From positions 1-6,568 of the forward strand of contig WRBG01000110.1 in NCBI GenBank assembly GCA_009784635.1: a stretch of DNA of 6,568 nt, read 5' to 3'. The position numbers and the translations under genes are program-made. This document shows positions 1 to 4,994 of this stretch, piece by piece; the first letter of the stretch is position 1, and each line of letters starts with the position of its first letter. A model generated the notes under the pieces. It did no database searches, was not told the DNA's origin, and saw only the letters and a program-made list of their open reading frames with translations. This stretch comes from Bacteroidales bacterium (GTDB lineage: Bacteria > Bacteroidota > Bacteroidia > Bacteroidales > UBA932).

Positions 1-843
1 CAAGCTGCGCTTGTTGTAGAACTCCTCGCCCGGGTCAAACGACACTTTGAAGCTGAATGGGTCTCCTCCAAACCTTTTACTCATGAATGGCGTACCGCTG
101 TTATTGTCATCTTGATAATCAACCACTAAGTCGATTCTAAAATGGCTGACGGGGAGATAACGCAACGAAAAACGGGCATTTGCAGTGTTGAGGTCGCCAA
201 GATGTTTACCTCCCGACAGGTTTTCTACATATCCGTCTCGATAGGTGTAGTTTCCGCCTGTGCGAATCATCAGTTTATTCGCTACCACAGGGATGTTCAT
301 AACGCCCTCTACCTCTTTCATGCCGTAGTTTCCAAGACCTACGCCGATGAATCCTCCAAATTCCGAAGTCGGCTTTTTGGTGATGAAATTGATGCCACCG
401 ATTTGAGCGCCGCGCCCAAAAAGCGTTCCTTGAGGTCCCTTTACCACTTCAACGCGCTCCATATCAAATAGATTGCTTTTAGCCATGGAGGCGCGGCTGA
501 TGGGGGCGTTGTTGAAATATGTAGATACGCGGGGCTGCGCTGCCGGACTGACTTCGTCGCTTGTCAATCCGCGAATAACAAAAGAGGGGCGGTTAGGCGT
601 TTGAATACGGATATTCAATCCGGGGACAAAGTCCGAAAGACTCTGTAAATCTTCTGTGTTGGTCAGTTTTAAAAATTCGCCGCTCAACAAACTCATCGTG
701 ATGGGGACGTCCAACATTTTTTCTTCACGCCCTTGGGCGGTTACGACTGCTTCTTTTAGGTTAAATACTTTTTCCGTTTCCTGTGCCCATAGCGATGTGC
801 TTGTGGCTAAAAAGGCTGTTACTAATGCTTTGCTAAGTTTCAT
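1..843 (-). CDS. TonB-dependent outer-membrane receptor, N-terminal part (runs off the left edge)
   Basis: This is the first 281 codons of an outer-membrane receptor that would import a bound ligand using TonB energy; the beta-barrel mostly lies outside the window. I translated it from the ATG at 843-841, and the frame stays open to base 1. Residues 1-20 form a signal peptide ending LWA, probably cut before Q21. A TonB-box-like stretch (EAVVTAQ) lies at 31-37. The plug domain spans about 44-158 and carries the family signature MERVEVVKGPQGTLFGRGA (128-146), followed by INFITKKP. The first barrel strands begin after that. There is no carboxypeptidase-regulatory-like domain before the plug, so it does not look like a SusC polysaccharide receptor. 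It is closer to single-plug receptors for iron chelates or small molecules, but the ligand cannot be told from this part. A well-matched promoter lies directly upstream. The family call is firm; the substrate is unknown. Confidence 0.94.
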   Translation of the reverse strand, partial: MKLSKALVTAFLATSTSLWAQETEKVFNLKEAVVTAQGREEKMLDVPITMSLLSGEFLKLTNTEDLQSLSDFVPGLNIRIQTPNRPSFVIRGLTSDEVSPAAQPRVSTYFNNAPISRASMAKSNLFDMERVEVVKGPQGTLFGRGAQIGGINFITKKPTSEFGGFIGVGLGNYGMKEVEGVMNIPVVANKLMIRTGGNYTYRDGYVENLSGGKHLGDLNTANARFSLRYLPVSHFRIDLVVDYQDDNNSGTPFMSKRFGGDPFSFKVSFDPGEEFYNKRSL

Positions 844-878
844 TTCTCTATATTTTAAGTTGTATTATTGGCAAACAA

Positions 879-909
879 CAAATATAATTATCTTTAAGCC
901 AGCAGCAAA
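879..909 (-). promoter_or_regulatory. Bacteroidetes-type promoter of the TonB-dependent receptor gene
   Basis: Reading the minus strand, a TTTG -33 element lies at 909-906 and a TATATTTG -7 element (pattern TAnnTTTG) at 886-879. They are separated by 19 bp, the usual spacing for the Bacteroidetes primary sigma factor. Transcription would start near 872-874, giving a leader of about 30 bases that is A/T-rich and lacks a Shine-Dalgarno sequence, as is normal in this phylum. The match is seen directly; promoter activity is inferred. Confidence 0.8.
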
Positions 910-921
910 GATAAAATAAAA

Positions 922-951
922 TTTGTGAATCAACAATTTATCGTAGATTTG
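922..951 (+). promoter_or_regulatory. Bacteroidetes-type promoter of the HdeD-like gene
   Basis: On the plus strand, TTTG at 922-925 and TAGATTTG at 944-951 match the -33 and -7 elements with an 18-bp spacer, one base short of the usual 19. Transcription would start around 955-958, leaving a leader of only about 10-13 bases before the ATG at 968. The TAG inside the -7 element is also the nearest in-frame stop upstream of the gene, which supports a start at 968 or 971. Confidence 0.7.
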
Positions 952-967
952 TGCAATATTACTGCCT

Positions 968-1504
968 ATGATGATTGCTTTTTATCAGGATTACCGATAC
1001 GGTGTGTTAAGGGCTGTAATCGGTATGCTACTGGGATTCTTTCTGATATTCCATCCGACTGCCACCATGTATCTGCTGATTTGGATTTTGGCAGGGCTTT
1101 TGATAGCCATTGGCGCTGTTTCTGTATTTTATGCATTTCAAGAGCAAAATACTCAGACCTATACTATTTTGTTTAGCGCCAACGGCGGACTGAGTTTCAT
1201 ACTCGGCGTCCTTATGATGATTTTTTCCCACTTTTTTGCCGGCGTCTTCATTTATGTGCTGGCGGCGGTACTTTTGCTGGCTGCTTTGGGGCTGATGATA
1301 GCCCTAAGTCAGCTGAGACGGCGTGTATTGGTTCCCCTGTATACGTTTGTAATGCCTTCCCTGCTGGTCATTCTAAGTATCTTATTGATATTTAAGCCTT
1401 TTAAAACAATGACCGGTTTGATTACCATTTTTGGCGTCCTCTTTGCCGTTTATGCCTTGTGCGAGGCGACTCATGCCATAAGGCTGTTTAAAGCAGGACG
1501 TTAG
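968..1504 (+). CDS. HdeD/DUF308-family six-helix membrane protein
   Basis: This 178-residue protein is almost wholly hydrophobic, with six predicted membrane helices at about 12-29, 33-57, 66-87, 89-113, 120-143 and 147-172. The helices form three paired units. Units 1 and 3 share a visible pattern: a first helix ending in IFHP or IFKP, then a short turn and a second helix. This is the architecture of the HdeD/DUF308 family, inner-membrane proteins named after an acid-resistance protein of E. coli; their biochemical role is not settled. The basic loop SQLRRR (114-119) and the short basic tail (RLFKAGR) probably face the cytoplasm. Two ATG codons stand in tandem at 968 and 971 and either could be the start. 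The gene has its own promoter, is divergent from the receptor gene, and its last 17 bases overlap the end of ispE on the other strand. No function can be assigned from context. Confidence 0.85.
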   Translation: MMIAFYQDYRYGVLRAVIGMLLGFFLIFHPTATMYLLIWILAGLLIAIGAVSVFYAFQEQNTQTYTILFSANGGLSFILGVLMMIFSHFFAGVFIYVLAAVLLLAALGLMIALSQLRRRVLVPLYTFVMPSLLVILSILLIFKPFKTMTGLITIFGVLFAVYALCEATHAIRLFKAGR

Positions 1505-2291
1505 AACCTAATAGTTTGCATCCTTCCTTATAGGCTTCTTCCGAATCGTAGAGGCCGTAGAGGGCGGACCCGCTTCCGCTGAGCGAGGCATAAACGGCGC
1601 CGGAAGCGTAGAGGGCTTCTTTATACTGTTGTAATACCGGATAAATCGGAAACAGCGCTTGTTCAAAATCGTTTACCAAGACGTCTTTCCATTGGGATAC
1701 GGGCAGGGACAGGTTTTCCCGCAAAGGACGCGCCGGAGGTTTGGGCGTTGTTTGGGCGTAAGCATGCGCCGTAGATATAAACAAAGGCGGCGCACAGAGC
1801 AGGATGCGGAAACCGGACAAGTCAATAGGGTAGGGAGTGATTTGCTCGCCCCTCCCAAAAGCCAAAGAGGGGCCTTTGGGTATAAAAGAAGGGCAGTCCG
1901 ACCCCAAGCGGGCGGCATAGAGGACTAATTGTTCGTCCGACAGGCCCAATGAAAAATAATTGTTCAACAGCTTTAAGGCATAAGCTCCGTCCGAAGACCC
2001 TCCGCCCAAGCCCGCTCCGCAGGGAATACGCTTGTACAGGTGAAACTGCGCCGGAGGAACAGGGTAGTCTTCCCTAAGTATTTGCCAAGCTTTCAAGCAG
2101 AGGTTATCTTGGAGGTCGCCTTCTATGGGCAGGCCGTACAAAAAGAGCCGGATTTGCTCCGATGGTCTGATTTCAAGGATGTCGCAAAGCGCCACGGGAT
2201 ACAGCAAGGTTTGGATATTGTGAAACCCGTCTCCGCGCTTTTCTACAATATGCAAGCCTATATTAATCTTTGCATGAGGGTATACAATCAT
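1488..2291 (-). CDS. ispE: 4-diphosphocytidyl-2-C-methyl-D-erythritol kinase
   Basis: IspE is the cytoplasmic GHMP-family kinase that phosphorylates 4-diphosphocytidyl-2-C-methyl-D-erythritol with ATP in the MEP pathway to isoprenoid precursors. The 267 residues are close to the family's usual length of about 280. Family motifs appear in order: the N-terminal PHAKINIGLHI with the catalytic lysine K8; RGDGFHNIQTL (19-29), matching the substrate-binding segment; the glycine-rich ATP loop PCGAGLGGGSSDGAYAL (90-106); LGSDCPSF (129-136) with the probable catalytic aspartate D132; and the C-terminal GHMP motif YASLSGSGSALYGLY (234-248). The ATG at 2291 lies three bases after the nrdJ stop, so it is the second gene of an nrdJ-ispE operon and is probably translated by coupling or reinitiation. 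Its 3' end runs 17 bp into the oppositely oriented HdeD-like gene, and no hairpin terminator is apparent there. Identification is secure. Confidence 0.97.
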   Translation of the reverse strand: MIVYPHAKINIGLHIVEKRGDGFHNIQTLLYPVALCDILEIRPSEQIRLFLYGLPIEGDLQDNLCLKAWQILREDYPVPPAQFHLYKRIPCGAGLGGGSSDGAYALKLLNNYFSLGLSDEQLVLYAARLGSDCPSFIPKGPSLAFGRGEQITPYPIDLSGFRILLCAPPLFISTAHAYAQTTPKPPARPLRENLSLPVSQWKDVLVNDFEQALFPIYPVLQQYKEALYASGAVYASLSGSGSALYGLYDSEEAYKEGCKLLGSNVLL

Positions 2292-2294
2292 GAA

Positions 2295-4841
2295 TTATCC
2301 GCATTTTGAATAATCGCAAGATTTGCAGGTTAGGCAACCTTCTTGATACACCAATTCGGAAGAGCCGCATTTAGGACAAACCTGTCCGGGTTTTACGGTG
2401 GTTCCATCCGGAATATAGCGCTTTAGGGCGCGTTCCACCCCGTTTTTCCATGTATTGATGGTCTCGTTGTCTAAGTTGAGTCCCGACACCAAGTGTACCA
2501 CGTCTTCTATGGGCATGCCGATGCGCAATACGCCGGAAATCAATTTGGCATAGTTCCAATACTCTTTGTTAAACATGTGGGATATTCCCCCGATGGTATT
2601 GGTGTATCCGTATTTGTCTATGTATTGAAAGTCGTAGCGCGGCCGACCTCCCTCGTTGTCCTTTACGATATGCCCCATGCTCACCGTTTTGGGAATGGGC
2701 CGGGTTTCCTCGTCTACCATACCGGTAAAAATTTCATAGGGACGGCCGTTGTACAAACCTACCAAGGCAATCCACTGCTCGTTTCCGTTTTTGAATCGAA
2801 TTACCTCTCCATCAAGAATTGTTGGACGCACCCGAGGCATGGCATACTCGTCTCCGGTTTTACGGTCTTTTTCCGATGTGGCCACCAATACGCCGGTTCG
2901 GGAACCCTCTCTATACACTGTAACCCCTTTACATCCTGATTCCCATGCAGTTTTATACACTTTGGCCACCAGTGCCTCGTCTACATGTTCGGGAAGGTTT
3001 ACCGTAACGCTGATTGAATGGTCCACCCATTTTTGCACCAAGCCCTGCATTTCCACCTTGGCCACCCAGTCCACATCGTTGGCAGTAGCTTTGTAATAAG
3101 GCGATTTGCTTACCAGTTCCGAGAGTTGGGCATCGCTCATCCTCTCTACCTCATCTACGGAATATCCGTTTATATTACACCATATTAGGAATTTATGATG
3201 AAACACATTGTATTCTTCCCAAGCGTCTCCCACCTCGTCCTTGAAGGTGACGGTGGAGGTTACATCATTGGGATTTACCTTTCTGCGGCGTTTATATATG
3301 GGACGGAACACCGGCTCAATGCCCGAAGTAGTTTGGGTCATTAGGCTGGTGGTTCCGGTGGGGGCAATGGTAAGCATGGAAATGTTCCGGCGGCCAAACC
3401 TCAGCATGTCTTCGTAGAGGTCGGGGTCTTCTTTGCGGATGCGTCCAATCATGGGGTTGCTTTCTTCCCGTTTGGCGTCAAAAATGGGAAAAGCGCCTCG
3501 TTCTTTGGCCATTACCGTAGAGGCGCGATAGGCTTCCACTGCCAATATTTTTTGAACCTGTACGGCAAAATCGATGGCCTCTGGCGTGCCATAGCGCAGT
3601 CCCAAGGCGGCTAACATGTCTCCTTCTGCCGTAATACCCAAACCGGTACGCCGTCCGCCCAAAGATTTTTGGGCAATCTTTTTCCACAGGTTCAGTTCTA
3701 CCTGTTTTACGTCTTCGTCTTCGGGGTCGGTCGAAATTTTGGCCATAATCGCATCGATTTTATCCATTTCCAAATCAATTAAATCGTCCATCAACCTCAT
3801 GGCCATGCCTACATGCTTTCTAAATAATTCAAAGTCGAAATGGGCGTTGGGGGTAAAAGGTTGCCCTACATAGCTGTACAGATTTATGGCCATCAACCGG
3901 CAGGAATCGTAGGGGCAAAGGGGAATTTCGCCGCAGGGATTGGTGCTTACCGTGCGGTAGCCCAAGTCGGCATAACAGTCGGCTACCGACTCCCGCAAGA
4001 TGGTATCCCAAAAGAGTACGCCGGGTTCGGCAGACTTCCAAGCGTTGTGGATAATTTTTTCCCATAAGGTGGCGGCGTCCGTCTCTTTTTGGATTTTGGG
4101 CTTGGGAGCATCAACAGGATATTGCTGGACATAGCCCTTTTTTTGGATGACCGCCCGCATAAATTCATCGTCAATTTTTACCGACACGTTGGCGCCTGTT
4201 ACTTTGCCCTGCTCCATTTTTGCATCTATAAATTGCTCGGCATCCGGATGTTTGATAGATATGGAGAGCATTAATGCGCCCCGCCTCCCGTCTTGAGCCA
4301 CTTCCCGCGTGGAATGGGAGTAGCGCTCCATAAACGGCACTACACCCGTAGAAGTCAAGGCGCTGTTGAGTACCGGAGTCCCGCCGGGACGAATATGGGA
4401 GAGGTCGTGTCCCACCCCGCCGCGGCGCTTCATCAACTGCACCTGCTCCTCGTCAATCTGCAAAATTCCCCCATAGGAGTCGGCAGGATTTTTGTGCCCG
4501 ATTACAAAACAGTTGGAAAGCGATGCAACTTGATGGTCGTTCCCTATGCCCGCCATAGGGCCGCCTTGAGGCACCACATACTTAAAGTCCTTGAGCAGCT
4601 GAAAAATATCCTCTTCCGGCAAAGGATTGGGATACTTTTGCTCCATGCGTGAAAATTCGGCGGCTAACCTGCGGTGCAAATCGTCGGGGGTACACTCATA
4701 CAGATTGCCGAAAGAATCTTTCATGGCGTATTTGTTTAACCAAACCGAGGCGGCTAAAGCATCACCTTTAAAGTATTCTTTTGAAGCCGACAGGGCCTCG
4801 TCAAAAGAGTAAATTCTCTTGTTTTCCTTATGGGGGCTCAT
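2295..4841 (-). CDS. nrdJ: Adenosylcobalamin-dependent (class II) ribonucleoside-diphosphate reductase
   Basis: NrdJ reduces ribonucleotides to deoxyribonucleotides in the cytoplasm, using adenosylcobalamin to generate the active-site radical. The 848 residues are full length for the long, zinc-ribbon-bearing NrdJ type. The 10-stranded barrel carries the first redox cysteine C111 (SLSNCFVIG), RRGGVGHDLSHIRPGG (139-154), the active-site triad N301-C303-E305 (NPCGE), the partner redox cysteine C314 (YDSCRLMAIN) and the phosphate-binding APTGTTSLMTQTTSGIEP (493-510). Residues about 665-790 resemble the TSCPD-like domain found after the barrel in such enzymes, but the TSCPD motif itself is absent. 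The tail has six cysteines (C822, C825, C836, C839, C842, C847) in a zinc-ribbon-like pattern that probably also passes electrons to the active site. No ATP-cone is seen at the N terminus. It is the first gene of an operon with ispE. The leader at 4842-4933 shows no recognisable B12-box. The identification is secure. Confidence 0.98.
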   Translation of the reverse strand: MSPHKENKRIYSFDEALSASKEYFKGDALAASVWLNKYAMKDSFGNLYECTPDDLHRRLAAEFSRMEQKYPNPLPEEDIFQLLKDFKYVVPQGGPMAGIGNDHQVASLSNCFVIGHKNPADSYGGILQIDEEQVQLMKRRGGVGHDLSHIRPGGTPVLNSALTSTGVVPFMERYSHSTREVAQDGRRGALMLSISIKHPDAEQFIDAKMEQGKVTGANVSVKIDDEFMRAVIQKKGYVQQYPVDAPKPKIQKETDAATLWEKIIHNAWKSAEPGVLFWDTILRESVADCYADLGYRTVSTNPCGEIPLCPYDSCRLMAINLYSYVGQPFTPNAHFDFELFRKHVGMAMRLMDDLIDLEMDKIDAIMAKISTDPEDEDVKQVELNLWKKIAQKSLGGRRTGLGITAEGDMLAALGLRYGTPEAIDFAVQVQKILAVEAYRASTVMAKERGAFPIFDAKREESNPMIGRIRKEDPDLYEDMLRFGRRNISMLTIAPTGTTSLMTQTTSGIEPVFRPIYKRRRKVNPNDVTSTVTFKDEVGDAWEEYNVFHHKFLIWCNINGYSVDEVERMSDAQLSELVSKSPYYKATANDVDWVAKVEMQGLVQKWVDHSISVTVNLPEHVDEALVAKVYKTAWESGCKGVTVYREGSRTGVLVATSEKDRKTGDEYAMPRVRPTILDGEVIRFKNGNEQWIALVGLYNGRPYEIFTGMVDEETRPIPKTVSMGHIVKDNEGGRPRYDFQYIDKYGYTNTIGGISHMFNKEYWNYAKLISGVLRIGMPIEDVVHLVSGLNLDNETINTWKNGVERALKRYIPDGTTVKPGQVCPKCGSSELVYQEGCLTCKSCDYSKCG

Positions 4842-4933
4842 GTTGTATTATATTTTAATTCAAGCGTATAGTTCGCGGTCTTCGGCAAGTCCAAGCCTCT
4901 CGTAAGGGAGAAACGGGAGCGCAAGGTACAACC
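4842..4933 (-). promoter_or_regulatory. nrdJ leader and probable promoter region
   Basis: This 92-bp stretch lies between the upstream terminator and the nrdJ start. It must contain the nrdJ-ispE promoter unless transcription reads through from the M16 gene. The best -7 candidate on the minus strand is TACGCTTG at 4868-4861, one mismatch from TAnnTTTG. CTTG elements at 4889-4886 and 4895-4892 have non-ideal spacers of 17 and 23 bp. The last 20 bases before the ATG are A/T-rich (TTAAAATATAATACAAC), typical of leaders without Shine-Dalgarno sequences. The part further from the gene is GC-richer and contains two small inverted repeats (4877-4892 and 4897-4910). I see no cobalamin riboswitch box and no convincing NrdR box. 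Confidence 0.45.
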
Positions 4934-4959
4934 AAAAAGCGACCCGCGGGTCGCTTTTT
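4934..4959 (-). terminator. Perfect-palindrome intrinsic terminator after the M16 peptidase gene
   Basis: The 26 bases are a perfect palindrome. The core folds as a GCGACC/GGTCGC stem with a CGCG loop, flanked by A5 on one side and T5 on the other, so the hairpin is followed by a U-run on both strands. It begins 35 bases after the M16 stop codon at 4995 and would end that transcript. On the plus strand the U-run is longer (six T, then CTA, then six T), so it should also stop any transcript arriving from the left. Confidence 0.85.
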
Positions 4960-4994
4960 TCTATTTTTTATCAAAAGGATATGAACAGATATTA

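Noticed and set aside
142..471. 109-codon plus-strand open frame near the left edge
   Set aside because: It is antisense to the receptor plug and barrel coding sequence, which has clear family motifs throughout.
879..893. Possible Fur box overlapping the receptor -7 element (GATAAT half-site)
   Set aside because: Only the first half matches the 7-1-7 consensus (six of seven); the second half matches three of seven, mostly because it is the A/T-rich -7 element.
925..1176. 83-codon plus-strand frame beginning with GTG at 925
   Set aside because: It overlaps the HdeD-like gene in another frame, starts inside the promoter, and its translation has no membrane pattern or family resemblance.
2493..2939. 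148-codon plus-strand open frame opposite nrdJ
   Set aside because: It is a shadow of the nrdJ coding sequence without independent coding evidence.
4838..4924. A 28-codon minus-strand open frame starting at TTG and ending in a TGA that overlaps the nrdJ ATG, a possible leader peptide
   Set aside because: It has only a TTG start, no ribosome-binding signal, and stays open upstream through the terminator, so openness by chance is a sufficient explanation.
4842..4933. Cobalamin riboswitch or NrdR box controlling nrdJ
   Set aside because: No B12-box (GCCACTG-like) sequence was found, and the A/T-rich segment does not form a convincing NrdR palindrome pair.
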